This document shows positions 35,731-44,172 of a stretch of DNA of 45,745 nt, piece by piece. The notes under the pieces were generated by a model. The model searched no databases. It worked only from the letters and a program-made list of their open reading frames with translations, and was not told the origin of the DNA. How positions within the stretch are numbered: the stretch's first letter is position 1; the number at the start of each line of letters is the position of its first letter. The position numbers and the translations under genes were made by a program. Source of the stretch: an uncultured Flavobacteriales bacterium (GTDB lineage Bacteria > Bacteroidota > Bacteroidia > Flavobacteriales_G > Salibacteraceae); NCBI GenBank assembly GCA_937899835.1, contig CALCCE010000262.1, positions 1-45,745 of the forward strand, in the 5' to 3' direction.

Positions 35731-35769
35731 CAAATATAAGACAACTTCTAAAAAAACAGACAAGTCTGT
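35731..35769 (-). promoter_or_regulatory. promoter with overlapping palindromic operator
   Basis: On the minus strand TATATTTG (35738-35731) is an exact -7 box. A TTG 22 bases upstream lies within the palindrome ACAGAC-AA-GTCTGT (35756-35769). A repressor bound there would mask the -33 element. The promoter points at the SDR remnant and the amine oxidase. Confidence 0.5.
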
Positions 35770-36263
35770 CTATGTTTTTTGTTTGAGAGTAGCACACAAC
35801 TATTAGATAAGCAAAATTGCTGTAAATGCTTAGGTTAACCTGCTATACTAAGGTCGTTATCGAAAGGTTCTTGCTGTCAAAGAATAGAGAGTCAACTGTT
35901 GATTTTTGTACCAATTTAGTTGGTTAAGCACACTTTGCAAATACAGGAGGGAATTCAAATCTAACCAATCCAAGCAAAGGTTGAAAGTGGAAGGCTTTCT
36001 TCTGAATCATAGGTTTGGCCCATCGAAGTTGGAGCTGAAGTGTGAAGCCTTTGTTTTCTTGAAAGGAATCTCAGGCACAGCTTTAAGCTTAGACGATTGA
36101 GGGTGGCTACTAGAGACACACTTCCCGGTTCAAGTCCAATTAGGACATAGAAACCCTAAAAAATCAAAATATAGAAAATCAGTGATTTGAAAAATGTGCT
36201 GATAGGGTAGAAGACCAGGAGTTATAATCGCCCCAAAAACCTCCAAACCCAACAAAAAGCCAC
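35770..36263. other. intergenic AT-rich region, no gene seen
   Basis: About 500 bases between the acquired SDR/oxidase segment and the tandem terminators. A GGTTCAAGTCC string at about 36130 looks like a tRNA T-loop, but the T-stem does not pair and no cloverleaf can be drawn. Nothing else is supported. Confidence 0.5.
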
Positions 36264-36293
36264 AAAAAAGCGAGCCTCGTTCTCAAGACTCGC
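36264..36293 (-). terminator. intrinsic terminator 2 of the 901-aa T9SS protein gene
   Basis: On the minus strand a 10-bp stem (two or so G-T wobbles), loop AGAA, followed by six T residues (36269-36264). It backs up the stronger hairpin at 36324-36360. Confidence 0.7.
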
Positions 36294-36323
36294 TCTCGCT
36301 CTGTATTGCTCGCTCAAATGGAC

Positions 36324-36360
36324 CTAAAAAAACAAGCGGGCAACTGGAACAGCTACCCGC
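36324..36360 (-). terminator. intrinsic terminator 1 of the 901-aa T9SS protein gene
   Basis: On the minus strand an 11-bp stem starting GCGGG and ending CCCGC (36360-36336, with wobble pairs), loop TTC, then TTG and a run of seven T residues. It lies 30 bases past the stop codon at 36390. Confidence 0.85.
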
Positions 36361-36389
36361 CTGATACTTCTTTCACAGACTCAGTAAGC

Positions 36390-39095
36390 CTAATTTTTTA
36401 CCACCAATTGCGAGGTGATTTGCTGTGCCTGTTCAACGTGCACGGTATACACACCCTGGGGCAGGGAGCTTAGGTCCAATTCCAGGCGGTAGCTCACCTG
36501 ATCGGTCAGTTGCAACACCTGACTGCCCACGAGGTTAAATACCGTGATGTTTACTTCACCTTCCTGCAAACCTTCCAAAGTTAGATGGCCGGTAGTAGGG
36601 TTGGGAAACAGCGATAAGGATGCCTCATCCTCGTTTTCCGCCATCAATGCATCTGTGTTTTCGGCCACGGCCTTGCGCACGCTTGGAAAGGCTGCCGAGC
36701 CCTTGTACCACACCACCTGATTGTTGAGTTCAAAGTAGGTGTAGAGCAGTTCATCGGTTTGTGAGGCATACCTTCCGGCAACGGAGGGAATCGTCATGCG
36801 GTCGGTGTTGTCCCAATTCACAATGGCAAAATCATCGGTATTGGGCACCCCTTCGAGGTTCAGGCTTAGCGCCACAATTTCTTCGTCCATGGCCGGTGTA
36901 GAACCACCACAAGCAGTATTGCTGTGTTCAAAAGCTACAATAATTTGTCCGCTACTGTTTTGGTAGTCTACTACCGGGCGCGAATTGCCGCATTGGTTCA
37001 TGTCGCAAGGCGTAAGGTCGTATTCGGCCAATACGTAATCTCCCGCAAGGGTATAGTAATACCGCCTGCCATTGATACCATGAATGAACTGATGACCGCC
37101 AGGAACAATTTCTTTGTATTCTGCTACTACTTGCCAGGAACTATTGAATCCAAAACCGAACCAGGTTCGTGGAGAAGCAATGCGAGGGTTATCATATGTC
37201 ATGCCAGTAGCAGACTCAAAAATTTCGATCTCATCGTCGGTTTTGGTGGTGGGGAACTGCACTTCGGTAATGTCGTGCATTTTCACAATCAGGTCGTTCG
37301 TGCCCGAACCATTTTGGTGCAGGTAGGTGAATATGAAGTTGAAATCGGAGCCCTGGCTATGGTAGCCGGTAACATCGGGTTTCGAGTAGCCTGGAGTATT
37401 GGGCGAAACCGGCATCGGATCCTGGAAAAAAGTGTTGTTGGTCATCATGGGGTAGCCGTAGTTGGGGTCGGGCACCAGGAAGCCAATCCTTGAACCAATT
37501 CGGCCGCTTTCTTCCCAAACCACTACCATGTTAGGCATAAAGCCTGGACTATCCAGGGCTTCCACGTAAGTGATGTTGGCGTGAGTCGCAAAGCCCAATC
37601 CTGCAGAAATAGCATTGGCCGGTGGGGTAATGTCAGTCAGGGTGCCACTATCATAAATATAGTGTTCGTAATAGATGATACCACCGTCTTCATATACCAC
37701 CACAACGTATACCTCTTCGTTATACTCTCCTACAATTACATCAGGATCCATTGCATTGGGATTTAGCAAAGGTTGATGCACCACAGATCCACGGCCATCG
37801 TCCCAAGCCAAGGTAGGAACAGGACCATCCCATACCATGGCCTTGAAGTTAGGGCCAAGTCCTATATCCTGACATGGAGCGCAAGTATGAATGTCGTTGC
37901 CAGTGTTGAAAATAGTAGGAATGGAACCTGGGCTGGCCATTAAATCCGTTGTAGAGGCCGGATGGAAGGTATTGGGAAAATTGGTAATGCCCTGCACCAC
38001 CGTATGACCATAAGAAGGGCACCCCGCAGCATTGGTCACTTGCACTTGCCAAAATCCGGGGCAAAGGCCACTCAAACTTGGCGTGTTAGGGCCAGGGGTA
38101 CCCGCCGTGGCCGGAACCTGGCTCCAATTGTAGGTAAATGGTCCGCCACCGCCGGATACCGAAACCGAGGCCGTGCCGTTACAAGTGGGGTTGCAGCTTT
38201 CGGTACTGGTCATGTCCAATACCATCGAATTGTCATTCACCACGAGGTCGTACACATCCGTACAACCACCAACTGTGTTGGTCATGGTGTGCCGAATGGT
38301 AGTGGGCAAAGTGTTGAAAGTGGCAAAGAAGGTTTTACTCGTCCCCCCAGGGAAACTAAGCGAAGCGCTACCACTGACGATGGAAAAACTGTTGTTGGCT
38401 TGGCCCAGCATATCCGAAAAGTAATACTGATGCGTGGGGTTGGCCGAAAGATCAATGCACTTCGGACCTTGAATGGTAGCATCGGGAAAGCGGTTGAGTT
38501 TTTGGCTGAGGTACCGTACACAACCTGATCCATCGGTTATCTTCACCCGTAAAGTAGGAAAGTGGCCGGGGTTGTTCCAGGTAATGTCGGTCTTGTCGCT
38601 ATTTGGACTGGCAATGGTCCCTATTCCTGTTCCACCCACATCCCATTGGTAGGTATAAGATCCACTTCCTCCTGAAGGTGGATCTACCTCATAAGTATAG
38701 GTTTCGCCAGGCAAAATGCAGTCGAAGGGGCGGGGAGATACTCCTGGGCCTGATCCTGTTATATTACTTGAAATCATGCTCAAGGTAATAGGCGCATCTT
38801 TTTTATCGCCTCCGGCATCGGTAACCACGGTGAGTTCAAGTTGGCCAGGTCCATTCCACTCGATGGTGACGGTGTGCGTGCCGGCTCCGGAAACAATCGT
38901 ACCGTTGGTGGCTACCCAAGTATAGGTGGCACCGGCCTGTGCTGGTACCGAATAGACCTCAGGCATGGATAAGTCTACGCAGGTAGTACCGGTAAATTGA
39001 GCGTTTTGTGCCGTAAGCAGCCCGGAGAATCCGAGGGCGATGATACACAAAAAGGCGGCTCTAAGGCGCCAAAAATTAGTTTTTGTTGGTTTCAT
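36390..39095 (-). CDS. T9SS-secreted multidomain protein with PKD-like repeats
   Basis: A 901-aa protein with a signal peptide (LRAAFLCIIALGFSGLLTAQ) and a C-terminal Por/T9SS type A sorting domain (LSLFPNPTTGHLTLEGL..., SLPQGVYTVHVEQ, about 830-901). This marks export through the type IX system and attachment to or release from the cell surface. Between them are several Ig/PKD-like beta-sandwiches (residues about 30-370: TYTWVATNGTIVSGAG, YTYQWDVGG, FTYNWSQVPA). A larger strand-rich region without recognisable catalytic motif follows (about 380-790), possibly a propeller-like module. It lies downstream of the LytTR regulator on the same strand with a 141-base gap and has its own tandem terminators. 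It may be regulated by, or co-transcribed with, that system (inference). Confidence 0.85.
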   Translation of the reverse strand: MKPTKTNFWRLRAAFLCIIALGFSGLLTAQNAQFTGTTCVDLSMPEVYSVPAQAGATYTWVATNGTIVSGAGTHTVTIEWNGPGQLELTVVTDAGGDKKDAPITLSMISSNITGSGPGVSPRPFDCILPGETYTYEVDPPSGGSGSYTYQWDVGGTGIGTIASPNSDKTDITWNNPGHFPTLRVKITDGSGCVRYLSQKLNRFPDATIQGPKCIDLSANPTHQYYFSDMLGQANNSFSIVSGSASLSFPGGTSKTFFATFNTLPTTIRHTMTNTVGGCTDVYDLVVNDNSMVLDMTSTESCNPTCNGTASVSVSGGGGPFTYNWSQVPATAGTPGPNTPSLSGLCPGFWQVQVTNAAGCPSYGHTVVQGITNFPNTFHPASTTDLMASPGSIPTIFNTGNDIHTCAPCQDIGLGPNFKAMVWDGPVPTLAWDDGRGSVVHQPLLNPNAMDPDVIVGEYNEEVYVVVVYEDGGIIYYEHYIYDSGTLTDITPPANAISAGLGFATHANITYVEALDSPGFMPNMVVVWEESGRIGSRIGFLVPDPNYGYPMMTNNTFFQDPMPVSPNTPGYSKPDVTGYHSQGSDFNFIFTYLHQNGSGTNDLIVKMHDITEVQFPTTKTDDEIEIFESATGMTYDNPRIASPRTWFGFGFNSSWQVVAEYKEIVPGGHQFIHGINGRRYYYTLAGDYVLAEYDLTPCDMNQCGNSRPVVDYQNSSGQIIVAFEHSNTACGGSTPAMDEEIVALSLNLEGVPNTDDFAIVNWDNTDRMTIPSVAGRYASQTDELLYTYFELNNQVVWYKGSAAFPSVRKAVAENTDALMAENEDEASLSLFPNPTTGHLTLEGLQEGEVNITVFNLVGSQVLQLTDQVSYRLELDLSSLPQGVYTVHVEQAQQITSQLVVKN

Positions 39096-39236
39096 TGGTT
39101 TGAGATTTGGGTTCGGATAATGCTCCTAAGCTACCCTACCCAAAAACCGAATGAAAGCAATTGGAGGACCGTTCTATAAAGGGGGGCAAATCGGGAATGA
39201 ACCGCCCCAAATTCAACATAAGGTTTTTGGGGTGGA

Positions 39237-39971
39237 TTAAACCTGATCGATGGCGCGGAGAATCTCCGTTCGCTTTTTGCGGGAGACTTCAATGGCCGTT
39301 CCACCGGTTAGTATCAACGCATCGGAATCGCCCTTACGGTATTCGGCAATTTTTGAAAGGTTCACCAGATGAGAACGATGGACCCGGCAAAAACCATTTT
39401 CGCGCAACAGCTCATCGTAAGTTTTCAAGGGGCGGGTAGAGAGCAGCTGCCTGCCAGAGCTCAGGTGAATTTGCGTGTAGGAAGCATCCGACTGCAAATG
39501 CAAAATATCGTTGAGGTCTACATAAGTAATGGTAGACACCGAAGGAATGGCAATGCGATCGGGCTTTTTTTGTTGTTGAAACAACTCCATAAAGCGCTTG
39601 ATTTCTGAAACCGGACCACTGGGCTGCGATACCCGGTCTACCGCTTCTCTTAAGTCATCGGGCAATAGGGGTTTCACTAGGTAGTGCGCTGCATTGTAGC
39701 GGAAAGCTTTCAAGGCATAAGCTTCGTAGGCCGTCACGAAAATGACCTGGAATGTGGGCGAAGGAAATTGGTCCAACAAGTCAAAAGCAGTGCCATCGGG
39801 TAAATGAATGTCAAGAAAAACCAACTCAGGGCTTAAAGCTGCTAAGCAATTGGCTGCCTCAGCTACGTTGTAAGCTTCCCCTACCAATTCAATTTCCGGG
39901 CAGTAGCGTTCGATTTGGCTTTTCAATGCCGTCAAAGGCAAAGGTTCGTCTTCTACGAGTAAGGTGCGCAT
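39237..39971 (-). CDS. LytTR-family response regulator
   Basis: This 244-aa protein has a receiver domain starting MRTLLVEDEPLPLTALK with the phospho-acceptor Asp at about 52 (LVFLDIHLPDG), Thr in VIFVTAYEAY and Lys in YLVKPL. A LytTR DNA-binding domain completes it (ITYVDLNDILHLQSDASYTQ; GFCRVHRSHLVNLSKIAEYR). It starts 10 bases after the stop of the propeller kinase gene, so the two are an operonic cognate pair. The nearest likely target is the T9SS cargo gene directly downstream. Confidence 0.92.
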   Translation of the reverse strand: MRTLLVEDEPLPLTALKSQIERYCPEIELVGEAYNVAEAANCLAALSPELVFLDIHLPDGTAFDLLDQFPSPTFQVIFVTAYEAYALKAFRYNAAHYLVKPLLPDDLREAVDRVSQPSGPVSEIKRFMELFQQQKKPDRIAIPSVSTITYVDLNDILHLQSDASYTQIHLSSGRQLLSTRPLKTYDELLRENGFCRVHRSHLVNLSKIAEYRKGDSDALILTGGTAIEVSRKKRTEILRAIDQV

Positions 39972-39981
39972 GCAAGAGCTG

Positions 39982-42969
39982 TTATAGGTGAATTGGGATG
40001 GTGAGCTCTACCAGAGTTCCATTTTCGGCAAGAGGCGTTTGGTGCAGGTTGGTCACTTTTACCTGAAATTCATCCGGCAGTTTTTGATTGAGAAGCGCCA
40101 ACCTTTCGCGGGTAATCAGCATGCCCAACGGGCGGTGCATAGGTGTATCTTTCTCCGGTGATTTTGGAGCATTTACCCCTTTGCCAAAATCTCTGATTTC
40201 ACACCGCAAGTGTTGGTTCTCTTTGTGCAAACGGATATTGATCACTCCGGGTTGGGCATCTGCTGCAGCGGGCAAACCGTGGATGATGGCATTTTCAAGG
40301 TAAGGCTGGATCAGCATGGCTGGAATGTGCGTAGCCTCCAAGTCCAAAGCATCGTCTACCTCCATGTGGTATTCAAATCCCTCCCGGAAACGCGCCTGTT
40401 CCAAGTCGAGGTAATGGCGCAAGGTTTCGAGTTCTTTTTGAAGGGAAACCACACTTTCCCGGGAATTTTCGAGGATGAGGCGAATGAGGCGGGCAAACTT
40501 TCCCAAATAGATTTCTGAGGCCTGGGTGTCTCCCAGTGCTACAAAGCCTTGAATGGCTCCCAATACATTGAAAATAAAATGCGGATTGATCTGTGCCCGC
40601 AAGGCCTTACTTTCCAGGCGCAGCAGTTGCTGCTCTACCTGTAGGTGTTGGCGTGCTTTGCCAATGCGCCATTGAATAAATCCCACTATCAGGACCACCA
40701 AGAGCATGCCAATGGCCAAAAGAAACCACCACGTAGCCCAAAATGGCGGATGGATGATGAAAGACAGGCTCGCCGGAACTTCGCTCCACTTGCCATCTTT
40801 GGTGAGGGCGTGCACTTCGAATACATACCTTCCCGGAGAAAGTTCCGTAAACTGAGTACTGGGTTGTCGAATCATGTGCCATGCCGAATCCAAGCCGGTG
40901 AGTCGGTAGCGGTAGTGGGTAGGAGGAGATCGAAATGAAAGTCCGGTGAAATTGAGCCGCAATCGATTCTGGTGGTAGGGCAGGTCGTAATGCGCTTGAA
41001 GAGACGTATCCCGATCGTTGATTTGCAGCCCGGTGAGGTAAACTGGTGGCGGTGGAATCAGTTTTTGGGTAAAAGAGCGCTTGAGCTTTAGCAGACCAGA
41101 GGTAGTAGCAATGTAAAAGTGTCCCTGGAAAAACCGGAGGTCCATCACCCTCGTATTTTCGTCTTTGAGTACCGGGAATTTCTCTACAGTAATGGAATCG
41201 TTGGGGTAACAAACAAACTTCACCAGGTCTTTGCCACTGGCGGCCCACATGGTGTCCTGCTCCGGCCAATAGCCGTATGGGATGATCAAGCCGAATTCTT
41301 TGTCGTCAAACAAGATGAGGGAATCTTTGGAAAGAATTGCACAACCTTTGTTCACGTTGGTCATCCACAGTTTTCCTTCGTGCTGGTAGAGCGTGTTGAT
41401 GCGCGAATTGACCAAAGGCGAAGCATGCTCAAAGTGCTTCATGGTATCGCCCGACTGGTAGAAAAGCCCTTTTTCACTGCCCGACCAAAGGCTGCCATCA
41501 GGCATTTCCTGAAACGCAGTGGTGTAATGCCCCAAGGTAACAGGGGCGGTTTCCACACCAAGAGGACTGATGCGGAAGATGGATAGCCGGTCCGAAACCC
41601 AAAAGTAACCCGAATCAATGCCGGATTGAATGATGCGGATAGGGCGTTGGTTGGGCAGTTTTAGCTCGTGCAATTGCTTAAAATGCTCTGACGCTTCCAG
41701 GTAAAGGAGTTGCTTTTTATGCCCGAGATAGAGCCGTTTCTGGGGAGCATGCCAGTACAGGCTCGAAAAGGTACCTCCTGGTTGATCGAACAGCGCTTCC
41801 CAAAATTCGTGGCGTTGTGTTCCTTGTGCGTTAACCTCCAGTAAGGTTTTAGAGGTAGCAATCGCAAAAAGGCGGTCTTTTGATTGGGTAAGGCTGTACA
41901 AATAGTTGCGATCAGGTTCTGTTTTAGACAAAATGATCTTCTCCAATTGAGGATCGGAAATGTAGAACAACCCATTGGTAAAGGAGCCCATCCAAAAACC
42001 ACCTTCATGATCTTCGATGATGCTGTGAAAAAAGTTTCTCGGAAGAATGCTGATGAAAAACGTAGTGTCCGTTTCCGGGCTGGCCGGGCCAAGGTATCCA
42101 TTGGGGAAACCCATCAAACCATAGCCAAAGGAAGCCGTCCAGAGGTTGCCCGCCCGGTCTTCCATCACTCCGTTGTACAGCAGCGGCTGGCGGTTGTGCT
42201 GGTAATTTCCGTCTGGGGAAATTTTAAAGAGATCGCCCCCGTACACCACCGCCAAAGCCCCGTCTTGGCAAGTGTTGTAAAATACCCGTCGGTTGGGGTT
42301 GACCGGATCGTGTTCTAAAGGAATTTCCGTTTCTATCTCCAGGTTTTCGTTGTAGATCGTCAAAGTTTCTGGAACCGCTGTACCCAGGTCTTTTCGGGTA
42401 CGAAAACCGATGGGTGGGCAACGGTCTGACCGCCAAATACTCACCCTGGCCACACCGTCTTCAAAAGCAATAAGGTTAGAGAGTTGTCCGCTGGTGTCTA
42501 CTTGCCACAAGCCACGCATGTTATGCCCCAAATACAAATTGCCCACGGAGTCGAAGCCAAAGTGCCAAACCCGATCGGTGTTCAGCAGGTGCCGGATGGT
42601 TTCGTTGTAGCGGTAGGGTAATAGCGTGTCGTTGGCAACGCGCAACAAATCGCCCGAGTAGGTTTGCAGCCAAATGGTGTGGTGCGGGTCTTCAAAGGTG
42701 CGCAACACATTGTGGTCGGGGAGTCCGTGGCGGGCCTCGTAGCGGTGAAATTCATTGCCGTCGTAGTAGCTCAGGCCCGATTGGGCGCTGACCCAAATGA
42801 AGCCTTTGGAGTCGCGGGTGAGTTGGTAGAGGTAGTTGTTGCCTTGCAGGCCTTCCGACATCCGGAATTTCACGTGCTCCGGTTCGGGGCGTTGGGCAAC
42901 TCCGGAAAAGGAAAAAAAGTGGACGAGAAAGCACCATAGGAATAGAACACTCCACGTGGGTTGAAGCAT
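39982..42969 (-). CDS. beta-propeller sensor histidine kinase (LytS/YYY type)
   Basis: ATG 42969 gives 995 aa and starts a signal peptide (LFLWCFLVHFFSFSGVAQ); the open frame 63 codons further upstream lacks coding character. The periplasmic part is a two-component-regulator propeller (repeats such as SKGFIWVSAQSGLSYYDG, RAGNLWTASFGYGLMGF, GGFWMGSFTNGLFYI; about 30-650) followed by a triple-Tyr (YYY) Ig-like domain with LRLNFTGLSFRSPPTHYRYR (about 670-750). One transmembrane helix (WWFLLAIGMLLVVLIVGFIQ) leads to a His_kinase domain with INPHFIFNVLGAIQG, the phospho-His near 796. A HATPase follows (N-box QPYLENAIIHGL; G-box IRDFGKGV). Related hybrid propeller sensors detect glycans (family knowledge). 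The LytTR partner follows after 10 bases. Confidence 0.92.
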   Translation of the reverse strand: MLQPTWSVLFLWCFLVHFFSFSGVAQRPEPEHVKFRMSEGLQGNNYLYQLTRDSKGFIWVSAQSGLSYYDGNEFHRYEARHGLPDHNVLRTFEDPHHTIWLQTYSGDLLRVANDTLLPYRYNETIRHLLNTDRVWHFGFDSVGNLYLGHNMRGLWQVDTSGQLSNLIAFEDGVARVSIWRSDRCPPIGFRTRKDLGTAVPETLTIYNENLEIETEIPLEHDPVNPNRRVFYNTCQDGALAVVYGGDLFKISPDGNYQHNRQPLLYNGVMEDRAGNLWTASFGYGLMGFPNGYLGPASPETDTTFFISILPRNFFHSIIEDHEGGFWMGSFTNGLFYISDPQLEKIILSKTEPDRNYLYSLTQSKDRLFAIATSKTLLEVNAQGTQRHEFWEALFDQPGGTFSSLYWHAPQKRLYLGHKKQLLYLEASEHFKQLHELKLPNQRPIRIIQSGIDSGYFWVSDRLSIFRISPLGVETAPVTLGHYTTAFQEMPDGSLWSGSEKGLFYQSGDTMKHFEHASPLVNSRINTLYQHEGKLWMTNVNKGCAILSKDSLILFDDKEFGLIIPYGYWPEQDTMWAASGKDLVKFVCYPNDSITVEKFPVLKDENTRVMDLRFFQGHFYIATTSGLLKLKRSFTQKLIPPPPVYLTGLQINDRDTSLQAHYDLPYHQNRLRLNFTGLSFRSPPTHYRYRLTGLDSAWHMIRQPSTQFTELSPGRYVFEVHALTKDGKWSEVPASLSFIIHPPFWATWWFLLAIGMLLVVLIVGFIQWRIGKARQHLQVEQQLLRLESKALRAQINPHFIFNVLGAIQGFVALGDTQASEIYLGKFARLIRLILENSRESVVSLQKELETLRHYLDLEQARFREGFEYHMEVDDALDLEATHIPAMLIQPYLENAIIHGLPAAADAQPGVINIRLHKENQHLRCEIRDFGKGVNAPKSPEKDTPMHRPLGMLITRERLALLNQKLPDEFQVKVTNLHQTPLAENGTLVELTIPIHL

Positions 42970-43269
42970 TGGAAAGTGGTCAGCAGGCTTCTTTAAAAAA
43001 GCGGCCAAAAGGGAGTTGAAACTCACTTGACCAGGGCGAAGGGGGAGAATGGGCAAACCTGGAATTTTGGGTGGATAAATGGGTATGAACGAGTGGGCGA
43101 AGTGATAAATATATAAGATTTGGAGGTGTATGCCTAAGCCGGCATAATTGCTCGTCACATTTTACCACCAAGGCGAGCACACTGAAAAAAAAGTGCGGTA
43201 GGCCAAGGTAGCTTTGCTTTTAGACCAGGGGTACAACCCTTGCATCGATCTCATCGAACCAATTTATAA

Positions 43270-43764
43270 ACCTGCTTTAAACCAAAACAAGATGTTTTTA
43301 GAGATGAAAGGAAGGCTGTTCCAAGCGATGGCTTTAGTGTACTTCGGATTACCATTGAAAACCCTTGTGGTAGCAACGACATCGTCATTGCTCAAACCTT
43401 CTTTTTGAGTTGCAAGCAAAGCTGCGAGGACCCCGTTTTGATTCCTGGTGATGGGCCCATTCGTATCAATCGAAGGATAACCGACGAGGCATCCACCGAA
43501 AATGGGGCAGCAGCTTTATCGCTCAAAGTATATCCCAACCCGGCCCAAAACTTCGTAGTGTTAGAACTGGAAGGGGTAAACAGCGATCAGTCGGGTCAAA
43601 TAGAAATGTATGACCTCAATGGCAAACTGGTGCATCGGGAATCGATGCAGGGCAATGTGTTGCACCTACAGGTGGCCAACTTTGAGGAAGGTACCTACAT
43701 CGTACGCTACCACTCCGAAACACAAATTTCGAAACGCATTCGCATAATGGTCAACAAAAGTTAG
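43270..43764 (+). pseudogene. 5'-truncated remnant of a T9SS cargo protein
   Basis: An open frame runs from just after a TAA at 43267-43269 to the stop at 43764 without any ATG start. It reads ...DGFSVLRITIENPCGSNDIV, then AQTFFLSCKQSCEDPVLIPG, and ends in a T9SS type A sorting domain (LSLKVYPNPAQNFVVLELEG; FEEGTYIVRYHSE). The whole N-terminal part, including a signal peptide, is absent. A TTG at 43405 could initiate a 119-residue piece, but without a signal peptide it could not be exported. It therefore looks like the tail of a lost larger gene. The bases 42970-43269 upstream hold the divergent kinase promoter region with no exact -7 box. Confidence 0.65.
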
Positions 43765-43793
43765 TGGGTGATTGGGGTGCTGTAAATGGAAAA

Positions 43794-43822
43794 GGCTGAT
43801 CCGGTTTGGGTCAGCCTTTTTT
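43794..43822 (+). terminator. intrinsic terminator
   Basis: The stem GGCTGATCC (43794-43802) pairs with GGGTCAGCC (43808-43816), one G-T wobble, loop GGTTT, followed by TTTTTT. It lies 30 bases after the stop of the T9SS remnant, confirming that this stretch once ended a real transcription unit. Confidence 0.85.
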
Positions 43823-44172
43823 GTGGAGATTGCGGAGGTTGGATGCGCTACGTGTTAGAGTACTTTGTTTCAATTTACCGAATGCCGAAACGCTGAAGCC
43901 AGGTTCTTTTTATTGAGCAGGTCGCTCAAATAGTTTAGAGACAAGTGCAAGGTATGGGCAAACTAGCCTCCGATAGGAAGCTATGGGTTTATTCTATTCC
44001 AGGAGGCCAGGTACTTTTCTATGGATCAAGGCGCATAAAAAAAGGGAGTTGGAATTAACAGGTTTTGAAGTGAAGCCTCAAAAAATGATTTACGGTACAT
44101 TTTTTGTTTAAAGGATTCGACCAACCTATTTACCCCTGAGTTCTTCTTGAACCATTTTACCCAATTCCTCCT
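43823..44172. other. intergenic region, no gene seen
   Basis: About 350 bases upstream of the last gene. A near-match to the -7 box (TACATTTT, about 44096) is the only signal noticed; no exact TAnnTTTG and no structured RNA were seen. Confidence 0.4.

Noticed and set aside
36100..36170. tRNA-like GGTTCAAGTCC T-loop sequence
   Set aside because: The T-stem bases do not pair and no acceptor, D or anticodon arm can be drawn.
43214..43408. 64-codon plus-strand open frame
   Set aside because: Out-of-frame overlap with the T9SS remnant, whose frame gives recognisable sequence.
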